Positions 1 through 7,937 are shown, counted from the first letter of the stretch. The stretch: 64,000 bases of DNA from Pimelobacter simplex (GCF_900114845.1 NZ_FOUK01000007.1:124001-188000); one strand, 5' to 3'. A program made the numbers and translations. The notes: generated by a model from the letters alone, not told the origin.

Positions 1-208
1 GCTCGGCTTCCAGGCCTGGCCGAAGGTGCCCAAGGGCATCGACTGGAAGAAGGGCACCTGCCAGCAGCTCGGCTGGCCGCACCGCGACCAGGCCGACATC
101 GCCCGGGCGTGGAAGCACATCCTCGGCGGCGTCCGCGGCTTCCAGGACCTCGACCCCGCGCTGCTCGGCCGGGTCGAGGAGCTCATCGACTTCGTCACCG
201 TCGGCTGA
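1..208 (+). CDS. C-terminal end of an unrecognised protein (partial)
   Basis: The last 68 codons of a gene that enters from the left edge and stops with TGA. The visible piece is rich in W, K, H and D and ends in LIDFVTVG. The composition looks like real protein and not an antisense artefact. It is vaguely reminiscent of flavodoxin or FMN-reductase-type C-termini, but no diagnostic motif is visible and no function is assigned. The opposite strand is also open here because the EamA reading frame runs over it. Confidence 0.5.
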   Translation, partial: LGFQAWPKVPKGIDWKKGTCQQLGWPHRDQADIARAWKHILGGVRGFQDLDPALLGRVEELIDFVTVG

Positions 209-1111
209 GGCCCGGCCGAACCCGATCCCGAGGCCGGCGGCGATGACGCCGATGCCCACCCAGGTCCCGTACGACGGCGCCGGGCCGCCGAGCGCCACCG
301 CGAGCAGTGCGGCCGCCGGAGCCGCGGCACCGGCGCACAGCCCGGCCGCGCCCGGCCCGGTCCGGCCGAGTCCGACGAACCACAGGACGAAGGCGACGGC
401 CGTGGCGATCGCGCCCAGGTAGACGGTCGCGGCCAGCGCCACGGGCTCGACGAGGGCGCCCGCCTCCGGCAGCTCGGTCGCCGCCGACAGCACCGCGAAG
501 ACCACTGCGGCGACGGCGCAGGTCGCCGCGGAGTAGGTCCACGGCCCCAGCCGGTGGAGCACCCGGGCGCCGCACAGGGTCAGCCCCGCCTCGCAGACGA
601 CGAGCAGCGCGGCCATCGCGATGCCCACCGCGTCTCCGCGTCCCGCGCCGGTCACCGCGACCGCCCCGACGGTGACGACCGCCGCGCCCAGCACGACGCG
701 CGGCGCGGGACGGTCCCCGACCGCGAGCGGTCCGGCGACCGCGAGCACGATCGGGATGCACGCCACCGCCGCCCCGAGCAGCGCCGGCTCAGCGTGCCGG
801 GTGCCCACGATCGTGGCCAGGTTGAAGCCGACCAGGCCGCAGGCCGCGCCGCCGGCGATCCAGACGGCGTCCGGGCGGCTCGGGCGCACGAGCCGGACCC
901 GCAGCAGCCGGGCGAGCAGCACGATCGCGACCGTCGCGACGAGGTAGCGGAGGGCCTGCAGCCCGAGCACCGGCAGCTCGCCGGTCGCGTCGATCACCGC
1001 GACGCTGCTGCCCAGCAGGACCATCGCGGCGAGCCCGGGCCAGAGCAGGCGGGCGAGGCCGGCGGGACCAGCGGGACCGGTGCGGGCGGCGGCAGGTGCG
1101 GGACGCGTCAC
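1..1111 (-). CDS. EamA/DMT-family permease, 3' end not in window
   Basis: Inner-membrane drug/metabolite-type transporter. From a GTG at 1111 the frame gives about ten hydrophobic segments arranged as two EamA repeats; the last clear helix reads GTWVGIGVIAAGLGIGF and ends near 220. No stop codon follows: the frame stays open to the left edge, antisense to the plus-strand gene ending at 208. The true end is therefore unknown, and the hydrophilic tail after 215 may be non-physiological extension or real. It is divergent from the MocR-type regulator 65 bp away, a common arrangement for a regulator and its target exporter. A CACGAT hexamer 12 nt before the GTG suggests a leaderless start. Confidence 0.75.
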   Translation of the reverse strand, partial: MTRPAPAAARTGPAGPAGLARLLWPGLAAMVLLGSSVAVIDATGELPVLGLQALRYLVATVAIVLLARLLRVRLVRPSRPDAVWIAGGAACGLVGFNLATIVGTRHAEPALLGAAVACIPIVLAVAGPLAVGDRPAPRVVLGAAVVTVGAVAVTGAGRGDAVGIAMAALLVVCEAGLTLCGARVLHRLGPWTYSAATCAVAAVVFAVLSAATELPEAGALVEPVALAATVYLGAIATAVAFVLWFVGLGRTGPGAAGLCAGAAAPAAALLAVALGGPAPSYGTWVGIGVIAAGLGIGFGRASADGDEVDELLDPAEQRGVEVLEAADAAEDVLPRPGDVGLVAVRPAELLAGALLPVDALGHLRPGLEAE

Positions 1112-1164
1112 GCCTCGATCGTGCCGGGCCAATGGCCTACTGGTCAGGCCCATTCGACGCCGAT

Positions 1165-1179
1165 TACATTGGTCCAATG
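1165..1179 (+). promoter_or_regulatory. -10 element and palindrome over the MocR-type start codon
   Basis: TACATT at 1165-1170 fits an actinobacterial -10 and lies 12 nt before the ATG at 1177, which implies a leaderless transcript. Overlapping it, CATTGGTCCAATG (1168-1180 region) is a perfect 6-bp-arm palindrome centred on T. Related CCAATGG and GGTC words occur upstream at 1126-1150. This is a plausible autoregulatory operator. Confidence 0.45.
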
Positions 1180-2661
1180 TCCGGCCACGGCTTCCTCCTC
1201 CTCGACGCCTCCGGCGTCCCCCGAGGCCGGCGCACCGACTGGCTGGCCGACCGGCTGCGTGACGCCATCGACCGCGGCGCGCTCCCGCCCGGGACGCCGC
1301 TGCCCGCGACCCGCACCCTGGCCGCCGAGCTGGGCCTGGCCCGCAACACCGTCACCGAGGTCTACCGGCGCCTGGCCGAGGAGGCGCTCGTCACCGCTCG
1401 CGTCGGCGCGGGAACCGTCGTCTCGGCCGCACCGCCGCGGCCCCCGGCGCCGGCCCGCTCCACGGCCCCGGCCCGGGTGCCGTCCACCGAGCCGTCCTCG
1501 GAGCCGGTCGACCTCGCCACCGGCGTCCCCGACCTCGGCGCCTTCCCCCGGGCGGCCTGGCTGCGCGCCGAGCGCGTCGTCCTCGACGGCGCCTCGCGCG
1601 CCGACCTCGGCTACCCGCCGGTCGCCGGCGCCCCGGCGCTGCGGACCGCCCTCAGCGCATGGCTGGCCCGCTCCCGCGGGGTCCACGCCGCACCCGACGA
1701 CGTGATCGTCACCGCCGGCGTCACCGGCGCGCTCAGCCTGCTCGCGCCCGTCCTGCTCGAGGAGGGGCACACGACGATCGGCGTGGAGGATCCCGGCGCC
1801 CAGGGAAACCGGCGCATCCTCGACTACTGGCTGCCCGAGGTCACCCATGTCGCCGTCGACGACGACGGGCTCGACGTGGCCGACCTGCGCCGCCAGGCGA
1901 CCGACGCGGTCGTGGTCACCCCGGCGCACCACTACCCGACCGGCGTGGTGCTCTCCCCCGAGCGCCGGCGCGCGCTGGTCGCCTGGGCCCAGGAGGGCGA
2001 GCGGCGCCTGGTGGTCGAGGACGACTACGACGCCGAGTACCGCTACGACCGCCGGCCGGTCCGCGCCCTGCAGCCGCTCGCGCCCGACCACGTCGCCTAT
2101 GTCGCGAGCCTGTCCAAGACGCTCGCCCCCGCGCTGCGCCTGGGCTGGCTGATCCCGCCGCGGCGGCTGCACGACCGCCTCGTCGAGCGCCGCTGGGCCA
2201 CCGACCTCGGCTCCCCCGCCGTTCCCCAGCTGGTCCTGGCCGAGCTGCTGCGCTCGGGCGCGCTCGAGCGGCACCTGCGCACCATGCGCGGGCGGCACCG
2301 GACCCGCCGGGACGCCGCCGTCTCTGCGATCCACGAGCACCTGCCGGGCCTGCGGGTGACCGGCATCGCCGCCGGGCTGCACGTCGTCGTCCTGCTGCCC
2401 GAGCACCTGGACGACGAGCAGGTCGCCGCGAGAGCCCGCGACGCCGGCGTGCTGGTCCAGCCGCTCAGCGTGCACCGCGGGCGACCGGGGCCGCCCGGAC
2501 TGGTGCTCAGCTATGCCGCGCACCCGCCCGCGCGGTTCGCCGCGGCGGTCGCCGTGCTTGCGACCGTGGTCGGTCCGGCTAGAGGCCGGTCCGGAACCGC
2601 CCCAGCACCTCGTCGACCCGCTCCTGGTCGCGCGCCTCGAGCGGGATCAGCAGCTCGGTGA
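1177..2661 (+). CDS. MocR/PdxR-like GntR-aminotransferase transcription factor
   Basis: A 494-residue regulator of the MocR class. It has an N-terminal winged-helix GntR domain (about residues 8-85, with the typical LAAELGLARNTVTEVYRRL recognition region), a linker rich in A and P, and a fold-type I aminotransferase-like domain. The PLP lysine is in the SLSKTLAPALRLGWL segment and the DDYDAEYRYD motif is present. Such proteins usually bind PLP or an aminated ligand and control vitamin B6, GABA, taurine or transporter genes; the divergent EamA gene is the likely target. The ATG at 1177 was chosen over the longer frame from 1096 because of the -10 spacing and because the domain starts there. 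The last ~27 codons overlap the minus-strand gene at 2579 antisense. Confidence 0.88.
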   Translation: MSGHGFLLLDASGVPRGRRTDWLADRLRDAIDRGALPPGTPLPATRTLAAELGLARNTVTEVYRRLAEEALVTARVGAGTVVSAAPPRPPAPARSTAPARVPSTEPSSEPVDLATGVPDLGAFPRAAWLRAERVVLDGASRADLGYPPVAGAPALRTALSAWLARSRGVHAAPDDVIVTAGVTGALSLLAPVLLEEGHTTIGVEDPGAQGNRRILDYWLPEVTHVAVDDDGLDVADLRRQATDAVVVTPAHHYPTGVVLSPERRRALVAWAQEGERRLVVEDDYDAEYRYDRRPVRALQPLAPDHVAYVASLSKTLAPALRLGWLIPPRRLHDRLVERRWATDLGSPAVPQLVLAELLRSGALERHLRTMRGRHRTRRDAAVSAIHEHLPGLRVTGIAAGLHVVVLLPEHLDDEQVAARARDAGVLVQPLSVHRGRPGPPGLVLSYAAHPPARFAAAVAVLATVVGPARGRSGTAPAPRRPAPGRAPRAGSAAR

Positions 2662-2803
2662 CGACGTCGGTCAGCTCGGCGATCCGCCGGTTGAGCTGAC
2701 GGTTCTCCTGCACCTCGGCCTCCAGCACGCGCACCCGCTCGCGCAGCGTTCCGCGCTCGCGGATCTTGGCGCGGACGCGGTGGGCCAGCTCGGTCGTCGT
2801 CAT
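2579..2803 (-). CDS. Small coiled-coil protein, DUF6752-like
   Basis: 74 residues, almost entirely charged heptad-like helix (RERVRVLEAEVQENRQLNRR) followed by a conserved-looking IAELTDVVTELLIP stretch. It resembles the short DUF6752 proteins found beside surface-polymer genes in Nocardioides relatives; function unknown. The ATG overlaps the TGA of the upstream LicD-methyltransferase gene by 4 bp (ATGA) and has an AGGAGAAG ribosome-binding site inside that gene, so the two are translationally coupled. It could help scaffold the enzymes encoded just upstream. Family assignment is from memory. Confidence 0.7.
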   Translation of the reverse strand: MTTTELAHRVRAKIRERGTLRERVRVLEAEVQENRQLNRRIAELTDVVTELLIPLEARDQERVDEVLGRFRTGL

Positions 2804-4344
2804 CGCTTCTCCTGGGAGTCGGGCGCCGGCCAGGCGGCGCGGATCCGGCACACGGCCGGGTCGGGCAGGTCGAACATGTCGTCGCCGGGTCCCACGGTCA
2901 GGTGCTCGACGACGCCGCCGGAGGCCTCGATGCCCGCGCGCACGACGTCGACAGGCACCCGGCGGACCAGTCCGTCGGACGGTCCCGGCTCACCGGCGGC
3001 GAGCTCGAGGAAGAGCCGGCCGCCGCTGGGGCGCAGCGCCATCCGGGACAGCAGCCAGAGCTGGTCGAGGGCAGCCGTGTCGAGGCAGCCGACGAGGTGG
3101 CGGGCGTAGAGGTCGTGCGGGTCGCGGGCGAGCCGGGTGCCGTGGGCGAGCGTCGAGCGCAGCTCGCCGAGGATCAGCTGGTCGACCTCGACCTCCAGCC
3201 CGCGGCGCTTCGCCCGGCGCCGGACCACGCCCAGGCTGCCCCGGGAGAAGTCCACCGCCCCCGTACGACGACCCTGCCGCGCGAACCACAGCGCGTCCCG
3301 GCCGGTCCCGGTGCCGACGTCGAGCACCGCGCGCCCGTCGCCGAGCTGCGGCGCCACCCACTCCGCGAAGGACGACGGCCCGGCCGGCACGGCGGAGCGC
3401 CGCGGGCCGTTGTAGAGCTCGGTCCAGCGCCCCATCTCGGTGCGGAAGCCGCGCAGCCAGCCGTCGAGGCGGCGGACGCCGGCCGGCGGGTCGGCGTACC
3501 GGAACGACGGGTCGGGCGTGCGCCACTGCGGCCCGTAGAGGAACGCGAGCATCGCCTCCGGGTCGCGCGGCACGGGGAACTCGTGGCCGTGCAGCTCGAT
3601 GGTCGAGAACGGCTCGATCGCCGAGCGCGGCAGGTCGCCGCTGCGGTTGCCGAGCTGGAAGAACGTGCCGTTCACGTGGAAGGCCGCGAAGACGTCGATA
3701 TGGCAGACCCGGCCGTCCGAGAGCGGCAGCAGCAGCTTGACGTCGCCGCCGGACATCCGCAGCAGCCGCCAGCCCTGCGCCCGCATCGCCCGCGTGATCC
3801 GGTAGGACTCGGCGACGATGTCGGCCGGGCTGGTGTGCTCGGACAGGTAGCAGAGGTCGGTGTCGGAGTCGTGCGCCAGCATCCGGCCCTCGCGGACCGC
3901 GCCGAGCAGCGCCCCGTAGTTGAGGTACGCCGCCACGCCGGCGTGCTCGCGCAGGTCGTCGATCGCGCGGCGGGTGCCGGCGAGGATCTCCTCGCGCACC
4001 TGCTCGTCGGTGTCGGCGAACGAGCGCGCCAGGTGCCCGACCTTGTCGACGCTGAGCCGGTGCCCTGCCCGGTCGACCACGGCCAGCTCGCCGCTGCCGG
4101 CACCGAGGCCGACCTCGTCGTCGTACAGGACGGCGGAGCCGGTCGGGTCGGTCACCCGGACCCGCCCCCGCCCGCTGAGGTAGGGCCGGAGCACACCGGG
4201 CCACGGCACGAGAACTCCCCCGGCCGCCGGCGCCCCGTCGCGCACGGGCGTGAGCGACCACACGTAGTGGCCGTCGATCTCGACCACGAGGGGGCTCTCG
4301 CCCGGGGGAACCAGCAGGCCGTCGTCAGAAACGGCGACGGTCAT
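2800..4344 (-). CDS. LicD-type nucleotidyltransferase/phosphotransferase fused to a class I methyltransferase
   Basis: 514 residues with three parts. Residues 1-100 are a beta-rich region without recognised motif. Residues 125-270 hold a LicD/fukutin-like domain with NYGALLGAVREG followed by the metal-binding HDSDTDL (aspartates near 159, 161 and 163). Residues 330-500 hold a Rossmann methyltransferase with motif I AVLDVGTGTGRD (339-350) and a VDFSRG motif II region. LicD proteins transfer phospho-groups such as phosphocholine from a CDP-activated donor onto glycans. The CTP-dependent transferase gene directly upstream overlaps by ATGA and could supply that donor. The fused methyltransferase could methylate the transferred group or the glycan. 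Cytoplasmic; no signal peptide or membrane segment seen. Confidence 0.78.
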   Translation of the reverse strand: MTVAVSDDGLLVPPGESPLVVEIDGHYVWSLTPVRDGAPAAGGVLVPWPGVLRPYLSGRGRVRVTDPTGSAVLYDDEVGLGAGSGELAVVDRAGHRLSVDKVGHLARSFADTDEQVREEILAGTRRAIDDLREHAGVAAYLNYGALLGAVREGRMLAHDSDTDLCYLSEHTSPADIVAESYRITRAMRAQGWRLLRMSGGDVKLLLPLSDGRVCHIDVFAAFHVNGTFFQLGNRSGDLPRSAIEPFSTIELHGHEFPVPRDPEAMLAFLYGPQWRTPDPSFRYADPPAGVRRLDGWLRGFRTEMGRWTELYNGPRRSAVPAGPSSFAEWVAPQLGDGRAVLDVGTGTGRDALWFARQGRRTGAVDFSRGSLGVVRRRAKRRGLEVEVDQLILGELRSTLAHGTRLARDPHDLYARHLVGCLDTAALDQLWLLSRMALRPSGGRLFLELAAGEPGPSDGLVRRVPVDVVRAGIEASGGVVEHLTVGPGDDMFDLPDPAVCRIRAAWPAPDSQEKR

Positions 4345-4775
4345 GACGCCCCGCGGCTCGCGAGCGCCTTGCGCAGCGCGGTCGAGGAGGTCTGCAGCGT
4401 GTAGGGGAAGTAGGTCACCTCGACGCCGAGCGCGGCCATCTGCTCCTCGAGCCGGCGTCCCTTCGCCGTGCCCTCCCAGTCGTCGCCCTTGAAGATCCGG
4501 TGGAAGCCGACGTCGCGCCACGAGTCGGTCTTGTCGGCGGTGACCTCGGCGTAGACGGCGTCCACGATGCCGATCGCCTCGACGATCTCGAGCCGCTCCT
4601 CGAGCGGCACGGTCGGGACGACGCCCTTGGTCTCGCGGCATACCTCGTCGGCCACCACACCCGCCACCAGCACGTCACACCACGGCCGCGCCTGGCGCAG
4701 CGCGTTGAGGTGACCGATGTGGAACAGGTCGAAGGCGCCCGGCACGTAGCCGATCAGGGGTCCCGACTTCTTCAT
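4341..4775 (-). CDS. Glycerol-3-phosphate/choline-phosphate-type cytidylyltransferase
   Basis: 144 residues, the usual size of TagD-type enzymes. The nucleotidyltransferase signature GAFDLFHIGHL is present near the N-terminus (HxGH) and an ISSTS-like loop appears as TSSTALRK near the end. It should activate a phospho-alcohol with CTP (glycerol 3-phosphate in TagD). Here it precedes and overlaps the LicD-methyltransferase gene, so together they look like a CDP-substituent synthesis and transfer pair for a cell-surface polymer. The substrate cannot be read from sequence. The start is ATG with an A/T-rich upstream region (4776-4805), unusual for this window and probably the promoter. Confidence 0.82.
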   Translation of the reverse strand: MKKSGPLIGYVPGAFDLFHIGHLNALRQARPWCDVLVAGVVADEVCRETKGVVPTVPLEERLEIVEAIGIVDAVYAEVTADKTDSWRDVGFHRIFKGDDWEGTAKGRRLEEQMAALGVEVTYFPYTLQTSSTALRKALASRGAS

Positions 4776-4833
4776 AAAGTCGAGTGTAACACTAGATTTA
4801 AGTGATATTCAGGTTGACGCCGTTCGTGGTCCA

Positions 4834-4896
4834 CGTCGTACCGGACGAAATGGTCGTGAAACCGGCACGATCACGACCATTTTGTCCGGTACGACG
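4834..4896. repeat. 63-bp near-perfect inverted repeat downstream of hemW
   Basis: Two 26-nt arms (4834-4859 and 4871-4896) are complementary with a single G-T wobble and enclose an 11-nt loop. The outer arm carries GTCGTACCGGAC, which also occurs at about 29694 and, reversed, at about 31357. It starts 5 bp after the hemW stop, so it could end hemW transcription. It lacks a clear U-tract and its arms contain A/T-rich AAATGGTCGTGA, so a REP/MITE-like repeat is an alternative. Confidence 0.6.
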
Positions 4897-4900
4897 GGGG

Positions 4901-6112
4901 TCAGGCCAGCAGGCGGTGGACGACGCCGTCGGCCAGGAGCCGGCCCCGCCGGGTCAGCACGAGGCGGTCGGCCCGGTCCTCGACCAGTTCGTCGGCGACC
5001 AGCGCCTCCAGCTCGGCCCGGCCCGGCGCGTCGAGCGCCGTGACCGGCAGGCCGTCGCGCAGCCGCACCTCGAGCAGCACCCGCTCGACGCGCCGGGTCT
5101 CGGCGTCGAGGACCTCGCGCGCCTGCGCGGGGCTGACCCCCTCGCCCAGCCGGGCCGCGTACGCCTTGGGGTGCTTGACGTTCCACCAGCGCACGCCGCC
5201 GACGTGGGAGTGGGCGCCGGGGCCGATCCCCCACCAGTCCGCGCCGGTCCAGTAGCCGATGTTGTGCCGGCAGCGGGCGGCGTCGTCGCGCGCCCAGTTG
5301 GAGACCTCGTACCAGCCGAGACCGGCGGCCGCGAAGCGCTCGTCGGCCTGGAGGTACTTGTCGGCCAGGTCGTCGTCGTCGGGCATCGGCAGCTCGCCGC
5401 GGCGCACCCGGCGGGCGAGCGCGGTGCCGTCCTCGACGATCAGCGAGTACGCCGACACGTGGTCCGGCGCGCACGCGAGGGCGGCGTCGAGCGTGGTCTC
5501 CCAGTCGGCCGCGCTCTCCCCCGGCGTCCCGTAGATGAGGTCGAGGCTGATCTGCTCGAAGCCGGCCGCCCGTGCCGCCTCGACGACGCCGGGCACCCGC
5601 TCCGGGTCGTGGGTCCGGTCGAGCACGGCCAGGACGTGCGGCACCGCCGACTGCATGCCGAAGGAGACCCGGGTGAAGCCCGCCTCGCGCAGCCGCTCGA
5701 GGTAGCCGAGGTCGACCGAGTCCGGGTTGGCCTCGGTCGTCACCTCCGCCCCGGGGGCCAGGCCGAGCTCGTCGTCGATGGCCCGGACGATCCGGCCGAG
5801 GTCGTCGGGCGGGAGCAGCGTCGGCGTGCCGCCGCCGAGGAAGACGGTCTCGACCGGGCGGTCGACGTCGCCGAGCACCCGGCGGGCGAGCCGGACCTCG
5901 GCGACCGCCTGCTCGGCGTACGACGCCCGGGTGACGCCGGGGCCGAGCTCCTCGGCCGTGTAGGTGTTGAAGTCGCAGTAGCCGCAGCGCACCCGGCAGA
6001 ACGGCACGTGCACGTAGACCTCGAACGGACGCCGGCCGAGCTCGGCGAGCGCGGCCGGCGGGAGCGACCCGTCGGCGGGGGCGGGATCGCCTTCGGGCAG
6101 TGCGGACGGCAT
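4901..6112 (-). CDS. hemW: Radical SAM heme chaperone HemW
   Basis: 403 residues. The radical SAM cluster motif CRVRCGYCDF lies near residue 38, followed by the SAM-binding GGGTPTLL and a C-terminal HemN-like domain with MRLRDGL-type sequence (VRLRDGLPV). HemW is related to oxygen-independent coproporphyrinogen oxidase HemN but acts as a heme-binding chaperone that inserts heme into respiratory proteins. The family carries the CxxxCxxC seen here without the extra HemN cysteine. The gene normally sits near lepA in actinobacteria; here about 6 kb of accessory genes separate them. The ATG at 6112 gives the expected N-terminal length. Confidence 0.9.
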   Translation of the reverse strand: MPSALPEGDPAPADGSLPPAALAELGRRPFEVYVHVPFCRVRCGYCDFNTYTAEELGPGVTRASYAEQAVAEVRLARRVLGDVDRPVETVFLGGGTPTLLPPDDLGRIVRAIDDELGLAPGAEVTTEANPDSVDLGYLERLREAGFTRVSFGMQSAVPHVLAVLDRTHDPERVPGVVEAARAAGFEQISLDLIYGTPGESAADWETTLDAALACAPDHVSAYSLIVEDGTALARRVRRGELPMPDDDDLADKYLQADERFAAAGLGWYEVSNWARDDAARCRHNIGYWTGADWWGIGPGAHSHVGGVRWWNVKHPKAYAARLGEGVSPAQAREVLDAETRRVERVLLEVRLRDGLPVTALDAPGRAELEALVADELVEDRADRLVLTRRGRLLADGVVHRLLA

Positions 6113-6136
6113 CTGCCCAGTCTCCCAGCCCGGCGG

Positions 6137-7006
6137 CTACACCGGCACGTTGAGGGTCGCGACGTACCCGTCGGCGACCGAGCCGGTCATCGTCACCATC
6201 TGCAGCGAGTGGCCGTCGCGGAAGACGCTGTCGGAGTCGAGCGAGATCGCCTCGAAGTTCGGCACGCTCGCGCCGTAGCCGGGCGAGGCGTAGACGGCCG
6301 CGGACACGTCGGCCGGGAACGCGAGCTGGCTGGTGCGCAGCTTCGGGGACGCGCCGCGGGTGGCGTGGCCGAGGCTCTCGTAGACCTCGAAGTGGATGTG
6401 CGGCCAGCGCTGCGGGTAGCAGCCCGGGAAGACGGTCAGGAACTCCAGGCTGCCGTCGGCCCCGGCCTCCTGGACACCGCGCAGGTAGTTCTCGTCGCGC
6501 GCGCCGTCGTTGTAGAGCGAGTAGCGCCCCTCCCGGTCGCACTGCCAGGCGTAGACCGCCGCGCCCGCCAATGGCGTCACGTCGGTGCCGGCCAGGTCGA
6601 AGATCCGCATCCGCAGCGTCACCGGGACGCCCTGGGCCACCCCGGACGCGCGCCCGAAGCTGCCCCGGATGTCGCGACGCACGACGCCCGCCTCGGTGAG
6701 CACGTCGGGGCCGTTGCTGCCGTTGGCAGGGAAGGGACCCTGGGTCTCCTCGGGGATCTCGCCGGCCTTCGGGTCGATCGGGTGCCGGGTCGCGGTCGCG
6801 GTCGCGGTGGCGCTCGGCGGCGGGCTCGAGCTCGGGCTCGGCGTGGACGACGGCGCGGACGCCGCGGGCCGGTCGTCCGCGGCGCAGCCCGCGACGGCGA
6901 GCGCGCCCACGCCGCCGGCAAGGCCGAGCAGCCCGCGGCGTCCGGTGCGGACGATCCGCGGCAGGTCGTGGCGGAGTCCGAGGTCGTGGTCGTGCTCGTG
7001 CGTCAT
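6137..7006 (-). CDS. Secreted (Tat lipoprotein) intradiol ring-cleavage dioxygenase-like protein, copy 1
   Basis: 289 residues. The N-terminus carries the twin-arginine segment TGRRGLLGLAGGVGALAVAGC, in which the final AGC also makes a lipobox, so export by Tat and lipid anchoring outside the membrane are likely. A low-complexity S/P/T/A linker follows, then a dioxygenase-like beta domain with PGCYP and RWPHIHFE, the latter supplying two histidine iron ligands of the 3,4-PCD/catechol dioxygenase fold. Candidate tyrosine ligands lie in GRYSLYND and ENYLRG. Cytoplasmic intradiol enzymes cleave catechols; exported members are poorly characterised and may act on polyphenols. A close paralogue lies 58 bp upstream, so this is a tandem duplication. 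Confidence 0.85.
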   Translation of the reverse strand: MTHEHDHDLGLRHDLPRIVRTGRRGLLGLAGGVGALAVAGCAADDRPAASAPSSTPSPSSSPPPSATATATATRHPIDPKAGEIPEETQGPFPANGSNGPDVLTEAGVVRRDIRGSFGRASGVAQGVPVTLRMRIFDLAGTDVTPLAGAAVYAWQCDREGRYSLYNDGARDENYLRGVQEAGADGSLEFLTVFPGCYPQRWPHIHFEVYESLGHATRGASPKLRTSQLAFPADVSAAVYASPGYGASVPNFEAISLDSDSVFRDGHSLQMVTMTGSVADGYVATLNVPV

Positions 7007-7064
7007 GGCGCCATCGAACCCGGCGTTCCTGAGGGCGCCCTGAGCACTCCCGTGCTGCGGGACC

Positions 7065-7937
7065 TCAGACCGGCACGTTCAGGCTCACCGTGTACCCGTC
7101 CTCGACCGAGCCCGTCACCTTGGCGAGCTGGAGGGAGTACCCGTCGCTGAAGATCCCGTCGCTGTCGAGGCTGAGCTGGCCGAGGTTCGTGACGCTCTGC
7201 TCGTAGCCGTCGGTCGCGTAGACCTCGTCGCAGACGTCCTGGGGCAGCGCGAGCTGCGAGGTGCGCAGCTTGTTCTCGGCGCTGGTCGCCGCGGCCAGGC
7301 TCTCGTAGACCTCGAAGTGCATGTGCGGCCAGCGACCGGCGTAGCAGGCCGGGAAGATCGTGGTGAAGGTCAGGTTGCCGTCGGCATCGGCCTCCTGGAC
7401 GCCGCGCAGGTAGTTCTCGTCGGCGATCGCGTCGTCGTACATCGAGTAGCGGCCCTCGCGGTCGCAGTGCCACAGGTAGATCGCCGCCCCGGCCAGCGGG
7501 GTGACGGCGTCGCCGTTGAGGTCGTAGACCTTGAGCTTGACCGTCGTCGGGACGCCGGCCGCGACGCCGGACGCCGTCCCGAAGCTGGTGGTGAGGTCGC
7601 TGCGCACGACGCCGGACTCGGTCAGCACGTTGGGGCCGTTGCTGCCGTCGCCGGGGTAGGGACCGGCGGTCTCCTCGGGGATCTCGCCCTCGGCGACCTG
7701 GACGTCGCTGTCGCCGCCGGGTGCCCCTCCGGCCGGCGGTGCGCCGGGGCCGGACGGCCCACCGGTGTCCGCCGACGTGCTGATGGTCTGGGTGTCGTCG
7801 GAGCCGCAGGCGCTCAGCGCCACCGCGGCGCCGACGCCGCCCAGGAGCCCGAGCAGCCCACGACGCGCCATGATCTTCGGCAGGTCGTGGGACAGCCCGA
7901 GGTCGTGCTCTTCGGTCTCGGTCTCGTGGTCGCTCAT
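7065..7937 (-). CDS. Secreted (Tat lipoprotein) intradiol ring-cleavage dioxygenase-like protein, copy 2
   Basis: 290 residues, alignable end to end with copy 1: HDLGLSHDLPKI, ARRGLLGLLGGVGAA, GPYPGDGSNGPNVL, LRGVQEADADG, RWPHMHFEVYE and the identical ending LNVPV. The signal region has the twin arginine and a lipobox (ALSAC). The linker differs: this copy is rich in G and P (GGPSGPGAPPAGGAPGG) where copy 1 is rich in S, P and T. Probably the first gene of the pair to be transcribed. Same proposed role as copy 1: extracellular Fe(III) dioxygenase acting on catechol-like compounds. No catabolic genes for ring-cleavage products are adjacent. Confidence 0.85.
   Translation of the reverse strand: MSDHETETEEHDLGLSHDLPKIMARRGLLGLLGGVGAAVALSACGSDDTQTISTSADTGGPSGPGAPPAGGAPGGDSDVQVAEGEIPEETAGPYPGDGSNGPNVLTESGVVRSDLTTSFGTASGVAAGVPTTVKLKVYDLNGDAVTPLAGAAIYLWHCDREGRYSMYDDAIADENYLRGVQEADADGNLTFTTIFPACYAGRWPHMHFEVYESLAAATSAENKLRTSQLALPQDVCDEVYATDGYEQSVTNLGQLSLDSDGIFSDGYSLQLAKVTGSVEDGYTVSLNVPV

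Noticed and set aside
307..675. 122-codon plus-strand frame
   Set aside because: Arg/Pro-rich antisense shadow of the EamA permease.
4802..7150. 782-codon plus-strand open frame
   Set aside because: Antisense shadow of hemW and the dioxygenase gene; no family motif and strongly biased composition.
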